Shown one piece after another: positions 1 through 8,885 of a stretch of 31,749 bases of DNA. Positions within the stretch are counted from its first letter, which is position 1; each line of letters begins with the position of its first letter. A model generated the notes under the pieces. That model saw only the letters and a list, made by a program, of their open reading frames with translations, had not been told where the DNA came from and made no database searches. Position numbers and translations under genes: made by a program. Origin of the DNA: TC-15 sp034437275 (GTDB taxonomy: Bacteria > Chloroflexota > Anaerolineae > Aggregatilineales > Aggregatilineaceae); assembly GCA_034437275.1 (NCBI GenBank), contig DAOTUD010000090.1:1-31749 (forward strand), written 5' to 3'.

Positions 1-173
1 GTGACCGGCTCCCCGGCCTCGATATACAGCGGGTAGTCGTCATACGGGTGGTCATCGTAGTCCAGCGTGCCGTAATAATTCCACGGCCCAACGGCCTGGA
101 TGGTCTGTGGAGCGACGCCCAGCGCCGCCACGACCAGCACGACTAATACCGACACTGCGATAAAACGTTTCAT
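1..173 (-). CDS. Secreted protein, N-terminal part only (runs off the left edge)
   Basis: The reading frame begins at the ATG complementary to 171-173 and stays open to base 1. The first residues, MKRFIAVSVLVVLVVAALG, followed by VAPQTIQA, form a typical Sec signal peptide: a K/R n-region, a hydrophobic core, and a probable cleavage after the Ala near residue 27. The visible mature part is rich in Asp and Tyr (GTLDYDDHPYDDYPLY). A strong Shine-Dalgarno AGGAGG lies complementary to 183-188, nine bases before the start, which fixes the start. Only 57 codons are visible, so the family cannot be named. The protein is exported, either secreted or periplasmic/cell-surface. It is divergent from the DUF1349 gene. 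Confidence 0.7.
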   Translation of the reverse strand, partial: MKRFIAVSVLVVLVVAALGVAPQTIQAVGPWNYYGTLDYDDHPYDDYPLYIEAGEPV

Positions 174-531
174 GGTTTAAAACCTCCTGAATTGGTAGAA
201 GATCAATCCAATGGCTGTTTTGATACAAGCAGTTTGAGGTTTTGCCAGATCACCGACGCACGGTGATCAGATATACATCAGTTATCCGGCCCAATAATTT
301 GCAGTATAGGATGAGCACAGGAAAAGGGCAAGCCGGCCCAAACAACGGGGATCGTGCACGGGGTGCCCACGCCACGCCGGTGAGGACTGGCCCCCTGACC
401 GGCCTCGCCGCACGCAGGTCGGCCAGATCGACAGGACAAAACGCGCAAGGTAGGTTAAGGTTTGTCAGGCAATCTTTATCCGAACGCTGGCGGGGCACGA
501 GTCGGGACAGCACAGCCGAAGGATCAGACAC
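174..531. other. Divergent intergenic region between the secreted-protein gene and the DUF1349 gene
   Basis: This 358-base stretch separates two divergently transcribed genes, so it should carry both promoters. The left end holds the AGGAGG ribosome site for the minus-strand gene, and GAAGGA at about 518-523 serves the plus-strand gene. Reading frames crossing it have no recognisable protein and overlap real genes. I see no convincing -35/-10 pair, hairpin, tRNA or repeat. Confidence 0.45.
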
Positions 532-1068
532 ATGCAATGGTATAACGAACCACCGCAATGGGAAGCCAACGACGACACGATCACGGTCACCTGTGCGCCG
601 AACACCGATTTTTGGCGCAAGACCCACCTGGGCTTCATCCGCGACAACGGCCATTTTTACCAGCGGTCGGTCGCCGGCAATTTCATCGCTGAGGTGAAGG
701 TCAGCGGCGAGTACCAGGCGCTCTACGACCAGGCCGGGCTGATGCTGCGGCTGAACAACGAGGTGTGGATGAAGTGCGGCATCGAGATGATCGGCGGGGT
801 GCAGCATGTGAGCGCGGTCGTCACGCGCGATTTTTCCGACTGGAACATCATCCCCCTGCCCCAGAATCCGCCCGCGCTCTGGATGCGCGTCACGCGGCAC
901 GACGCCGCCATCGAGATTCACTACTCGCTGGACGGCATCGCCTACGCCATGCTGCGGCTGGCGTACTTCGACCCTGCCAACACGATCGAGGTCGGGGTGA
1001 TGGTCGCCGCGCCAGAAGGGGAGGGCTTCGCCGCCACGTTCGAGAATTTCCACGTGCAGCAGGCGTGA
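532..1068 (+). CDS. DUF1349 domain protein (concanavalin A-like fold)
   Basis: The 178-residue protein starts MQWYNEPPQWEANDDTITV and has the DUF1349 pattern throughout: an early TDFWRKTHLGFIRDNGHFY segment, then AEVKVSGEYQALYDQAGLML, a W-K-C-G-IE stretch, and a C-terminal EVGVMVAAPEG. DUF1349 proteins (sometimes labelled 'regulation of enolase protein 1' after a yeast homologue) are small jelly-roll, lectin-like proteins of unclear biochemical role. Length fits a complete single-domain member. No signal peptide is visible, so it is probably cytoplasmic. The start is supported by an AAGGA motif about eight bases upstream. It is followed 95 bases later by ftsW but is probably not in that operon, because a candidate promoter lies between them. 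Confidence 0.8.
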   Translation: MQWYNEPPQWEANDDTITVTCAPNTDFWRKTHLGFIRDNGHFYQRSVAGNFIAEVKVSGEYQALYDQAGLMLRLNNEVWMKCGIEMIGGVQHVSAVVTRDFSDWNIIPLPQNPPALWMRVTRHDAAIEIHYSLDGIAYAMLRLAYFDPANTIEVGVMVAAPEGEGFAATFENFHVQQA

Positions 1069-1098
1069 GCGTTCGCAGCGCCCCGTGCCCGCGTGAAT

Positions 1099-1127
1099 TT
1101 GAAAAGCGCCCGCAGGCCGTGTAAGCT
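1099..1127 (+). promoter_or_regulatory. Candidate promoter of the ftsW-murB operon
   Basis: TTGAAA (1099-1104) and TAAGCT (1122-1127) are separated by 17 bases. The -35 is close to TTGACA; the -10 is a poor match, and the overlapping GCTAAT could serve instead. It sits in the only gap before ftsW, so it is the likely start of the operon. Confidence 0.4.
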
Positions 1128-1163
1128 AATGGTGTTTAATGAACCGCTTGCGGGGTGAGATGA

Positions 1164-2516
1164 ATGGCTGACGTTCCCCAATACATCGAAGACGACGCGC
1201 TGGCATCCCGGCGCAAAGCTGCCGCGCCCCGGCTCGATGCGCGGCGCGCGGCGGAACGGCGGCGGGTCTTCGCCGGCGGGTACGACCTGTACCTGATCCT
1301 GACGGTGGGCATATTGTGCGCGGTGGGCCTGCTGATGGTCTACAGCGCCTCGATCGACATGAGCTACCTGGCGACCGGCGACCCCGGCAACACGACGTAT
1401 TTCTTCCTGCGGCAGGTGCGCTCGATGGTGATCGGGCTGGTCGTGCTGGCGATCCTGGCCCGGCTGGACTATCACATCTGGCGCAGGCTGTCGATCTGGA
1501 TGATGCTGGGCGTGATCGTGCTGCTGCTGGCCGTGCTGCGCTTCGGCAACGAGCAGTTCCAGGAGTACAACACCTGGCGCTCGATCACGCTGTTTTCGCT
1601 GTCGTTCCAGCCCGGCGAGCTGGCTAAGTTCACCGTCGTGGTCTATATGGCGGCGTGGATGGCCTCCAAACGCAACCGCATCAACAACATCACCTACGGC
1701 ATCATCCCCTTCAGCGTGCTGGTGGGCACGGTCGCGTTTTTGATCGTGCTCCAGCCGGACCTGAGCACCGCCGCCAGCATCCTGGCCACGGCGCTGAGCA
1801 TGTTCTTCATCGCCGGGGCCAGTTGGCTGCAACTGCTGGCGATTGGCGGGGTGATGGGGCTGATCGGGTGGCAGTTGATCGCGCAGTTCGCCTATGCCCG
1901 CGAGCGACTGGAGGCGCACGCCGCCGCCATCGAAGACCTGAGCCAGGCCAGCGAACACGTCCAGCAGGCGGTGACGGCTTTCCTCAACGGCGGCCTGACC
2001 GGGGTCGGGCTGGGCGAGAGCCGCCAGAAATATTCCAACAACCTGCCCTTCCCCCACACCGACAGCATCTTCGCGGTGATCGGGGAGGAGCTGGGGCTGA
2101 TCGGCGCATTCTTCGTGATCGCGCTGTTCGCGCTGCTGATCTACCGGGGCTTCAGCATTACGCGCCGCGCGCCGGATACGTTCGGCGGGCTGCTGGCGGC
2201 GGGCGTGACGTGCTGGCTGGCGTATGACGCCATGCTCAACATCGCGGTGATGACGGCGCTCGTCCCGCCGACGGGCGTGCCGCTGCCGTTCATCAGTTAC
2301 GGCGGCTCCAGCCTGGTGACGGCGCTGGCCGGGGCCGGGCTGATCCTCAGCGTGTCGCGGGGCGCCAGCCAACAAGCGCCGCCCCGCCGCCAGCAAACAC
2401 CAGAGTTTTCATCAGCGGACACAGAACGGAGAAATTCGCGTGCGGATCATGATATCAGCCGGAGGAACCGGGGGCGGCGTGTATCCCGCCTTAGCCGTCG
2501 CCGGGGCCATTCGTAA
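1164..2516 (+). CDS. ftsW: FtsW/RodA/SpoVE-family septal peptidoglycan glycosyltransferase
   Basis: SEDS-family polytopic membrane protein that polymerises lipid II into glycan strands together with a class B PBP (here presumably FtsI, encoded about 26 kb away). The 450 residues start with a basic cytoplasmic tail (1-38) and then a first membrane segment, DLYLILTVGILCAVGLLMVY. Family signatures are NNLPFPHTDSIFAVIGEELG (about residues 292-311) and PTGVPLPFISYGGSS (about 369-383). The LQPDLSTA motif is also present. Assignment to FtsW rather than RodA rests on its position directly before murG and murC/murB. Oddly, the frame continues 77 bases into murG. The extra tail (about the last 45 residues) is Arg/Ser-rich and unlike a normal FtsW C-terminus. 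Confidence 0.95.
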   Translation: MADVPQYIEDDALASRRKAAAPRLDARRAAERRRVFAGGYDLYLILTVGILCAVGLLMVYSASIDMSYLATGDPGNTTYFFLRQVRSMVIGLVVLAILARLDYHIWRRLSIWMMLGVIVLLLAVLRFGNEQFQEYNTWRSITLFSLSFQPGELAKFTVVVYMAAWMASKRNRINNITYGIIPFSVLVGTVAFLIVLQPDLSTAASILATALSMFFIAGASWLQLLAIGGVMGLIGWQLIAQFAYARERLEAHAAAIEDLSQASEHVQQAVTAFLNGGLTGVGLGESRQKYSNNLPFPHTDSIFAVIGEELGLIGAFFVIALFALLIYRGFSITRRAPDTFGGLLAAGVTCWLAYDAMLNIAVMTALVPPTGVPLPFISYGGSSLVTALAGAGLILSVSRGASQQAPPRRQQTPEFSSADTERRNSRADHDISRRNRGRRVSRLSRRRGHS

Positions 2517-3549
2517 GCTTTACCCCGACGCCACGCTGACCTTTGTCGGCGCGCGGGGCGATATGGCGCGGGGCCTGGTGGCGCGCGCCGCGGTGGCGTT
2601 CGACGGCTATTACGAGGTGTTGGGCGGGCCGCTGCACGGCATCCCGCGTGTACAGCAGATCGTCAGCGTGTTCAAAATCCTGATGGGGGTGCTCCACTCG
2701 CTGATCCTGGCGCTGTGGCTGCGGCCCCAGGTGTTGTTCCTGACCGGGGGCTGGGTCGGCTTCCCGATGGCGGCGGCCTGCTGGCTGCTGCGCCGCCCGA
2801 TCGTGCTGTTCGTGCCGGATATCGAGCCGGGGCTGACGCTCAAGCTGCTGGGGCGCTACATGGCCCGCACCATCACCGCCACGTCCGCCGCCACCGGCGA
2901 TTTCTACCCGGACAAGGACGTCGTCGAGACCGGCTACCCGCTGCGCCCGGAGATTCTGAACGCCGACCGCGAGGCCGGGATCGCGGCGCTGGGGCTGGAC
3001 CGCGACCGCCAGACGCTGCTCGTCTTCGGTGGCAGCCGGGGATCGCGCAGCATCAACGCGGTGATGCTGCGCATCGCGCCCACGCTGCTGGACGAGGGCA
3101 TCCAGATCGTGCACATCTCCGGCAAGCTGGACTGGCCCCAGGTCGAGGCCGACTACGAACAGCTCAGCGACGAACACAAAGCCCATTACCAGGCGTTCGC
3201 CTTCCTGCCGGACATCGGGCAGGCGTTCGCCGCCGCCGACCTGGTGATCAGCCGGGCCGGGGCCGCGACCCTGGCCGAGTATCCGCAGTTTGGGCTGCCG
3301 GCGATCCTGGTGCCGTACCCGTATGCGTGGCGCTACCAGAAGGTCAACGCGGATTACCTGGTCGACCGGGGGGCCGCGCTGCGGCTGGACGATGACAAGC
3401 TCGACGACGACCTGCTGCCCACCATCCGCCGCCTGCTGGGCGATCCGGCGCAGTTGGCAGCGATGCGCGCGGCGATGGAGTCGCGGCGGCGCTCGGATGG
3501 TGCGGCGAATATTGCGCGGGTGCTGGCCGGTGTGGCACGCGGCAATTGA
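2440..3549 (+). CDS. murG: UDP-N-acetylglucosamine--MurNAc-(pentapeptide) pyrophosphoryl-undecaprenol GlcNAc transferase
   Basis: MurG (GT28) adds GlcNAc to lipid I, forming lipid II on the cytoplasmic face of the membrane. The N-terminus has the glycine-rich loop SAGGTGGGVYPALAVAG (about residues 6-22). The middle carries a second G-loop, VFGGSRGSRSIN. The C-terminal donor-binding half has VISRAGAATLAEYPQFGLPA followed by ILVPYPYAWRYQKVNA. The canonical His-Gln before the Asn-Ala is replaced here by Tyr-Gln. At 369 residues it is normal length. The start chosen is GTG 2440, seven bases after CGGAGA; ATG 2449 is an alternative. It overlaps the 3' end of ftsW, suggesting translational coupling. 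Confidence 0.96.
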   Translation: MRIMISAGGTGGGVYPALAVAGAIRKLYPDATLTFVGARGDMARGLVARAAVAFDGYYEVLGGPLHGIPRVQQIVSVFKILMGVLHSLILALWLRPQVLFLTGGWVGFPMAAACWLLRRPIVLFVPDIEPGLTLKLLGRYMARTITATSAATGDFYPDKDVVETGYPLRPEILNADREAGIAALGLDRDRQTLLVFGGSRGSRSINAVMLRIAPTLLDEGIQIVHISGKLDWPQVEADYEQLSDEHKAHYQAFAFLPDIGQAFAAADLVISRAGAATLAEYPQFGLPAILVPYPYAWRYQKVNADYLVDRGAALRLDDDKLDDDLLPTIRRLLGDPAQLAAMRAAMESRRRSDGAANIARVLAGVARGN

Positions 3550-3640
3550 GCGTCATTGGCGCAAACCGCAACTTTGACGATACTTGTAGAAGAGAACCGT
3601 ACCCGATAACCAGTGCTTTTTTCGCGCAGGGGGCAAGCCG

Positions 3641-4180
3641 ATGATACAGTTATCCGCTTTCTTATGGCTTATGATCGCGTTGTTTGCGATGGTTGGCTTT
3701 ATGCGCGGGTGGACCAAAGAATTAGTTGCAACCGCCGGGATCGTGTTGGCCTTGTTCACCCTGAAGCAGTTTGAAACGATCCTCATCGATCCGCTGACCG
3801 ACGGCAAACAGAACTCGAAGTTCTATCTACAAGCGACGATCCTGCTGCTGCTGGCGTTTTTCGCCTACCAGACGCCGCCGGAAAAGTTCGCGGGCGGGCG
3901 CCGCCGTCGCAGTTCCGAGCGCCAGGGCTTCCAGGAAGGCGTGCTCGGCGCGCTGATCGGCGCGCTCAATGGCTATCTGTTGGTCGGCTCGCTGTGGTGG
4001 TATATGGACAACCTCGAATATCCGCTCAGCCCGCACATTATGGACCCGGTGCCGCTCGATTCGCCCAGCGCCGACATGGTGAGCGCGCTGCCGCTGAGCT
4101 GGATGCTCAGCGGGGACGGCAGCTTGCTGTCGCTGATCATGATCGGGCTGTTCATCTTCGTGATCGTGGCGGTGATTTAA
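3641..4180 (+). CDS. CvpA-like integral membrane protein of the dcw cluster
   Basis: The 179-residue protein has four predicted membrane segments: about 3-24 (AFLWLMIALFAMVGFMRG), 28-45, 67-80, and a C-terminal LIMIGLFIFVIVAVI. An RGW-KEL turn after the first helix is typical of the CvpA/colicin V production family. The central cytoplasmic part is basic (GGRRRRSSERQ). CvpA-like proteins have been associated with envelope homeostasis, but the molecular function is unsettled. It sits 91 bases after murG and 14 bases before murC, so it is probably co-transcribed. The start has an AGGGGGC motif just upstream. The exact family assignment is by topology and local motifs rather than strong identity. 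Confidence 0.65.
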   Translation: MIQLSAFLWLMIALFAMVGFMRGWTKELVATAGIVLALFTLKQFETILIDPLTDGKQNSKFYLQATILLLLAFFAYQTPPEKFAGGRRRRSSERQGFQEGVLGALIGALNGYLLVGSLWWYMDNLEYPLSPHIMDPVPLDSPSADMVSALPLSWMLSGDGSLLSLIMIGLFIFVIVAVI

Positions 4181-4194
4181 GGGCAGCGCCTACA

Positions 4195-5574
4195 ATGCTC
4201 CATCCAGGAATGCACATTCACGTGATCGGCGTGGGCGGGTTCGGCATGTCGGCCATCGCCCGCGTTTTGCTGCAACAAGGCTACACCATCAGCGGGTCGG
4301 ACCTGCGCGCCAACGCCTTCACGCGCGACCTGGCCACCGCCGGGGCGACGATCTACGCCGGGCACGCCGCCGAGCACATCGCCGGGGCCGATCTCGTCGT
4401 GACGACCTCCGCCGCCCCGGACGACAACCCGGAGCTGGTCGCGGCGCGGGCCGCCGGGGTGCCGGTGCTGCGGCGGCGCGATCTGCTCGGCGAACTCATG
4501 GCGCACACGACCGGCATCGCCATCGCCGGGACGCACGGCAAGACCACCACCACCGCGCTGCTGGCGCACGTGCTGATCGCCGCCGGGCGCGACCCGACCT
4601 ACATCATCGGCGGCGTGCTGCACAACAGCGGGCACAACGCCGCCGTCGGACGCGGCGAGCATTTCGTGATCGAGGCCGACGAGTACGACCACATGTTCCT
4701 CGGCCTGCGCCCGCAGATCGCGGTCGTGACCACGCTGGAGCACGATCATCCGGACTGTTTCCCCACACTGAACGCCATCCGGCAGGCGTTCGCCGATTTT
4801 GTAGGGCGGCTGCCACATGACGGGCTGCTGGTGGCCGGGACCGACGACCCCGAAGTGTGGCAGTTGGCCGAGGCATGGCAGGCCGCCGGGCACTCAGCGG
4901 TGACCTACGGCTTCATGGGCCAGCCCGCCTGGAGCGCGCACGATCTCCAGATCGACACGCGGGGTGGGACGAGCTTCACCATCGAGCACAACGGGCAGCC
5001 GGTGGGCCGCGCGCGGCTCAACATGCTGGGCTGCCACAACGTGCAGAACGCGCTGGCCGTGCTGGCGGTGGCCGATTATGTTGGCGTGCCCTTCCAGCAG
5101 ACCGCCGCCGCCTTCGACAGCTTCCTGGGCACCGGGCGGCGCAGCGAGGTGATGGGCCGCGCTGGGGGCGTGACGGTCGTCAACGATTACGCCCACCACC
5201 CCACCGCCATCCGCGTGACGCTGGCCGCGCTGCGCGAGTGGCCGGGGCGGCGGGCGCTGTGGGCGGTCTGGCAGCCGCACACCTTCGGGCGGCTGCGCGC
5301 GCTGGCCGAGGATTTCGCGGCGAGCTTCCACGCCGCCGATCATGTGCTGGTCACGGATGTATACTCCGTGCGCGAGGACCCCACGCCCGGTTTGGATGCA
5401 GCGAGCATGGCCGGTATGATCGACCATCCCGACGCACAGCACACCGGCTCGCTGGCGGCGACGGCGGCCACGCTGATCGACCGCGTGCAGCCCGGCGATG
5501 TGATCGTGCTGCTGTCGGCGGGCGATGCCCCGCAGATCGGGCAGCGCGTGTTGGAGCATTTCAGCGAGGAGTAA
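4195..5574 (+). CDS. murC: UDP-N-acetylmuramate--L-alanine ligase
   Basis: ATP-dependent ligase that adds L-Ala to UDP-MurNAc, the first amino acid of the stem peptide; cytoplasmic. The N-terminal Rossmann domain begins HIHVIGVGGFGMSAIA (UDP-binding, GVGGxGMSA). The P-loop is GTHGKTTTT (residues 112-120), followed by the acidic IEADEYDHMF and the TLEHDHPDCF motif of the central domain. NVQNALAVLAVA and NDYAHHPTAI mark the ligase C-terminal region. The 459 residues match the family. The open frame extends upstream to 3994, but that part overlaps the CvpA-like gene and is not MurC-like. ATG 4195 is preferred, with ATG 4210 possible. murB follows after six bases. Confidence 0.96.
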   Translation: MLHPGMHIHVIGVGGFGMSAIARVLLQQGYTISGSDLRANAFTRDLATAGATIYAGHAAEHIAGADLVVTTSAAPDDNPELVAARAAGVPVLRRRDLLGELMAHTTGIAIAGTHGKTTTTALLAHVLIAAGRDPTYIIGGVLHNSGHNAAVGRGEHFVIEADEYDHMFLGLRPQIAVVTTLEHDHPDCFPTLNAIRQAFADFVGRLPHDGLLVAGTDDPEVWQLAEAWQAAGHSAVTYGFMGQPAWSAHDLQIDTRGGTSFTIEHNGQPVGRARLNMLGCHNVQNALAVLAVADYVGVPFQQTAAAFDSFLGTGRRSEVMGRAGGVTVVNDYAHHPTAIRVTLAALREWPGRRALWAVWQPHTFGRLRALAEDFAASFHAADHVLVTDVYSVREDPTPGLDAASMAGMIDHPDAQHTGSLAATAATLIDRVQPGDVIVLLSAGDAPQIGQRVLEHFSEE

Positions 5575-5580
5575 CCGACC

Positions 5581-6498
5581 ATGACCGACCGCTACCAGGC
5601 ATTGACGGATCGTTTTGGCAGCGCGCTCAAACGGGGCGAACCGCTGGCCCGCTACACGGTGGCGCGGTTGGGCGGCCCGGCGGATGCGCTGCTGGCCGCC
5701 AACAGCACCGCCGACCTCACCGGCGCGGTGTCGCTGGCCGCCCGCCACGACATCCCCTGGATCGTGTTGGGCGGCGGGGCGAACGTGCTGGTATCGGACG
5801 CCGGGTTCCGGGGGCTGGTGGTCATCAACCACACCAAAGCTTTCCGCTTCGAGGACGAAGGCCGCGTGATCGCCGAAAGCGGGGCCAGCCTCTCCACGCT
5901 GGCGCGGCGCTGCATGAACCAGGGCCTGGCCGGGCTGGAGTGGGCGGTCAACGTGCCGGGCACGGTCGGCGGCGCGGTGGTCAACAACGCCGGGGCGCAC
6001 GGGGCCGACATGGCCGACGCGCTGCGCTGGATCGAGCTGCTCAGCGTGGAAGACCGCCCGCACATGGAGGTCTGGTCGGTGGGGCAAATGCAGTACGGCT
6101 ACCGCCACTCGATCCTGAAGGGCAGCCGGGGGCAGTACGTCGTGCTGATGGTCACGCTCAACCTGGAGCCGGACCACGACCCCGACGACCTCAACGCCAC
6201 CGCCGACGAGTTCGTCGCGCACCGCAAGCGCACCCAGCCGCCGGGGGCGTCGCTGGGCAGCATCTTCAAGAACCCGCCGGACGATTACGCTGGGCGCTTG
6301 ATCGAGGCCGCCGGGTTGAAGGGCGCGAAGTCCGGCGACGTGCAGATCTCGCCGGTGCACGCCAATTTCTTCATCAACCTGGGCGACGGCACCGCCAGCG
6401 ACTACCGCGCCCTGATCGAGCAGGCGCAAGCCACCGTGCAGGACAAGTTTGGCGTGACGTTGGAACTGGAGATCGAACTGATCGGCGAGTGGGCGTGA
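5581..6498 (+). CDS. murB: UDP-N-acetylenolpyruvoylglucosamine reductase
   Basis: FAD- and NADPH-dependent reductase that makes UDP-MurNAc. The FAD-binding domain shows ARYTVARLGGPADAL and the phosphate loop IVLGGGANVLVSDAGFRGLV. The second signature is NVPGTVGGAVVNNAGAHGADM. The substrate domain has YRHSILKGS and PPGASLGSIFKNP, with the expected catalytic Ser at 227. Its general-acid Glu is probably E297 near the C-terminus (LELEIELIGEW). The absence of the long type I insertion and the 305-residue length indicate a type II MurB. It is the last gene of this dcw block. It converges on a WD40 lipoprotein gene 41 bases away, and no clear terminator is visible between them. Confidence 0.96.
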   Translation: MTDRYQALTDRFGSALKRGEPLARYTVARLGGPADALLAANSTADLTGAVSLAARHDIPWIVLGGGANVLVSDAGFRGLVVINHTKAFRFEDEGRVIAESGASLSTLARRCMNQGLAGLEWAVNVPGTVGGAVVNNAGAHGADMADALRWIELLSVEDRPHMEVWSVGQMQYGYRHSILKGSRGQYVVLMVTLNLEPDHDPDDLNATADEFVAHRKRTQPPGASLGSIFKNPPDDYAGRLIEAAGLKGAKSGDVQISPVHANFFINLGDGTASDYRALIEQAQATVQDKFGVTLELEIELIGEWA

Positions 6499-6539
6499 AC
6501 GCCAACGATTGAACCCGGACGCTCACCTGGTAACTGCCC

Positions 6540-8798
6540 CTACTCCACCGCGAACCACCACACCCGCAGCAAGCCGCCCGCATCACCTGCCGCCAGCGCC
6601 GTGCTGTCCGGGCCGAACGCGAGATCGGCGGGCTGCCAGGCCGGCGTCGCCAGCGTGCCGAGCGCCTGCCCGGTCGCCAGGTCCCACAGCCGAATCGCGG
6701 TGCGGTCGGACGTGCGTGCTTCCGCCAGCCGGGCTGCGTCCTGGCTGAGCGCCACACCGCCCGCCTGCCCCTCCAGCGCCAGGATCGTGATCGTCTGCCC
6801 GGTGTTCAGGTCCCACAGCCGCGCGGTGTTGTCCGGGACCTGCGCCTGCGGCACGGCCCCAGAACTGCCCGCCGTCGCGGCCTGGGCATCGGAGAGATAA
6901 GCCTCGGCGCTCAGCGACGCCAGCCGCGCCCCGTCCGCGCTGAAACGCAGCTCGGAGATCGGGCCGGTGTGGCCTTGCAGCGTCAGCAGCGGCGTCATCG
7001 ACAGTTCTTCGGCGCTCCACAGCGCGAGCGAGCCATCCGCGCCGCCGACCGCCAACTGCGCCCCATCCGGCGAAAACGCCAGCGCTGTAACCTGCTGCGA
7101 GGTGACCACCGGCGTGATGATATCGCCCGACAGCGGATCGCGCAGGCTGATCGTGGCGTCGCCGGAGCTGGTCGCCAGCCGCGACATATCCGGGCTGAAG
7201 GCGGCCCCCTCCCAGCGGCGGCGGCTGTTCCCGGTGAGCGCGTTGATCAGCGCGCCGTCGGTCGTGTCCCAGTGGTAAAGCGCGTTGCTATCCCCGGCCA
7301 GCCCCAGCAGCGACCCATCGGGCGCAAAGCGGATAGTGTGGATCGGATGGTTTTCGCCCACGGTGAACGGCTCGCCGCCTTCCAGCGGCCAGACCTGCAC
7401 CAGCGGCGACGCCGGGCCAACCGTCGCCAGCCGTGTGCCGTCGAACACCACCTCGCGGATCGGCAGGCCGAAGTGCGTGGTATGCGATACTTCGTTGCCG
7501 GTCGCCGTCTCCCACACCCACAGCGCGCCCGCGCTCGACAGGCACGCAACCTGCGCGCTGTCCGGGCTGAAGGCCAGGCTGTACAGCCGGTTGTAGGTGA
7601 AGGGGACATCGTTCAGCCCGCCGGACAGCCCGACCGGATCGTCGACCACGCGCTGGATCTCCGCGCCGGACGCCACATCCCACAACGCCAGCCCGTACAT
7701 CCGGCCCGCCCAGTATGGCGCGTCGGCGTAGACCTCGGCCAGCACGCTGCCGTCCGGGCTGAGCGCCACCTCGGCAGGGATGTCGCTGCTGATCTCCTCC
7801 AGGTGCGCCACGACCTCGCCGGTCATGGTGTCCCACACCAGCAGCCCGTCGTAGGTGGTGTAGCGCCGGGTGAAGTCGCGGCTCCTGGCCGCCACGCGCG
7901 AGGCATCCCGGCTGAAGACGACGTCGTACACCGGGCCGTTGATGGCGTCCAGGCTGGCGACGACTTCCGCGCCGGGGATATCCCAGATATCGACGGTAAA
8001 ATCGGTGCTGTTGTACGTCAGGCCGGACGCCGACCCCGTGCCGGCGATCTGCGGCAGGTTGTCGCCGGATGTGGCCGCCAGCAGCCGCCCGTCCGCGTCG
8101 AAGACCATGCCCAGCAGGCGGTAGTCCGGCAGCGGGTACTCGTCAACCAGTTGGGCGGCTTCCACATCCCAGACCTGGATCGCGACGGCATGTGCCAGCC
8201 GGGGATTGTAGACCTGCTGCACATCTTCCGGGCGCTCGATGATCGTCACCGCCACCTGCGCCCCGTCCGCGCTGAACACGGCCAGCCCCAATGTCTGGCC
8301 CGCCGCCGGGGCGACGGTCACCGCCTCCGCGCCGGACGTCACCGCCCACACGCGCAGCGCGCCCGCGTCCGTGTAGCTCAGCGCCCAGGCTCCATCCGGG
8401 CTGAAGCTGTACGGCACAGCAGGCAGGTCCGCCAGCGGGACCGGCGCGCGGTCTGCGCCCCCCGGATCGTAGCGCCACAGGCCCTGCGAACCTTCAATCG
8501 CCAGCCAGGCACTGTCCGGGTGCCACACCAGGCGCTCGGCGACGCCGCTGCCGAGGCTCTTGGTGCGCAGCACGCGCAGCCTGGCCGCGGACGGGTCTGC
8601 CGGGTCTGCGGAATCTGCCGCATCGGCGGGATCGGTCGGCGCGCTGCTGCCGGTGGTAGGCGCGGCGGGACTCGGCGTCGTCTCGCCACTGTCGGGGACG
8701 ACCACGTGCGGCAGCCCATCGTCATCCTCGGAGCCACCACACGCCGCCAGTACAACACTCACGATGATTACAAACAAAAACCAGGAGCGAATCCTCAT
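6540..8798 (-). CDS. WD40-repeat lipoprotein
   Basis: The 752-residue protein begins with a lipoprotein signal peptide. The hydrophobic stretch ends in LAAC (Cys20), followed by GGSEDDDG, so it is predicted to be exported and membrane-anchored through a lipidated Cys. Residues 20-75 are a low-complexity Asp/Pro/Ala/Ser linker (ADAADSADPADPS). The rest is a long series of degenerate WD40 blades with the FSPDGAxLAxxxxDGxLxLW pattern, for example FSPDGAQLAVGGADGSLALW. There are more than seven blades, so one or two propellers are likely. WD40 propellers serve as binding platforms; no ligand can be named. A GGAGGAGAAGAAGG ribosome site lies just upstream of the ATG. It is transcribed with the oxidoreductase gene 87 bases upstream. 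Confidence 0.9.
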   Translation of the reverse strand: MRIRSWFLFVIIVSVVLAACGGSEDDDGLPHVVVPDSGETTPSPAAPTTGSSAPTDPADAADSADPADPSAARLRVLRTKSLGSGVAERLVWHPDSAWLAIEGSQGLWRYDPGGADRAPVPLADLPAVPYSFSPDGAWALSYTDAGALRVWAVTSGAEAVTVAPAAGQTLGLAVFSADGAQVAVTIIERPEDVQQVYNPRLAHAVAIQVWDVEAAQLVDEYPLPDYRLLGMVFDADGRLLAATSGDNLPQIAGTGSASGLTYNSTDFTVDIWDIPGAEVVASLDAINGPVYDVVFSRDASRVAARSRDFTRRYTTYDGLLVWDTMTGEVVAHLEEISSDIPAEVALSPDGSVLAEVYADAPYWAGRMYGLALWDVASGAEIQRVVDDPVGLSGGLNDVPFTYNRLYSLAFSPDSAQVACLSSAGALWVWETATGNEVSHTTHFGLPIREVVFDGTRLATVGPASPLVQVWPLEGGEPFTVGENHPIHTIRFAPDGSLLGLAGDSNALYHWDTTDGALINALTGNSRRRWEGAAFSPDMSRLATSSGDATISLRDPLSGDIITPVVTSQQVTALAFSPDGAQLAVGGADGSLALWSAEELSMTPLLTLQGHTGPISELRFSADGARLASLSAEAYLSDAQAATAGSSGAVPQAQVPDNTARLWDLNTGQTITILALEGQAGGVALSQDAARLAEARTSDRTAIRLWDLATGQALGTLATPAWQPADLAFGPDSTALAAGDAGGLLRVWWFAVE

Positions 8799-8885
8799 TC
8801 CTTCTTCTCCTCCACAAAGTCAGTCACAACATGAGGCTTGCCCCGCTGTGCCGCATAGTGCAGCACGATGCAGTACCATCTCCCG

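Noticed and set aside
942..2396. Long minus-strand frame opposite ftsW
   Set aside because: Low-complexity His/Gln/Arg-rich translation with no domain; ftsW is clearly the real gene.
6969..8834. 621-codon frame on the plus strand
   Set aside because: It is entirely antisense to the WD40 lipoprotein gene. The composition (Arg/Gln/His/Val-rich, no domain) is what high-GC coding DNA gives on the opposite strand.
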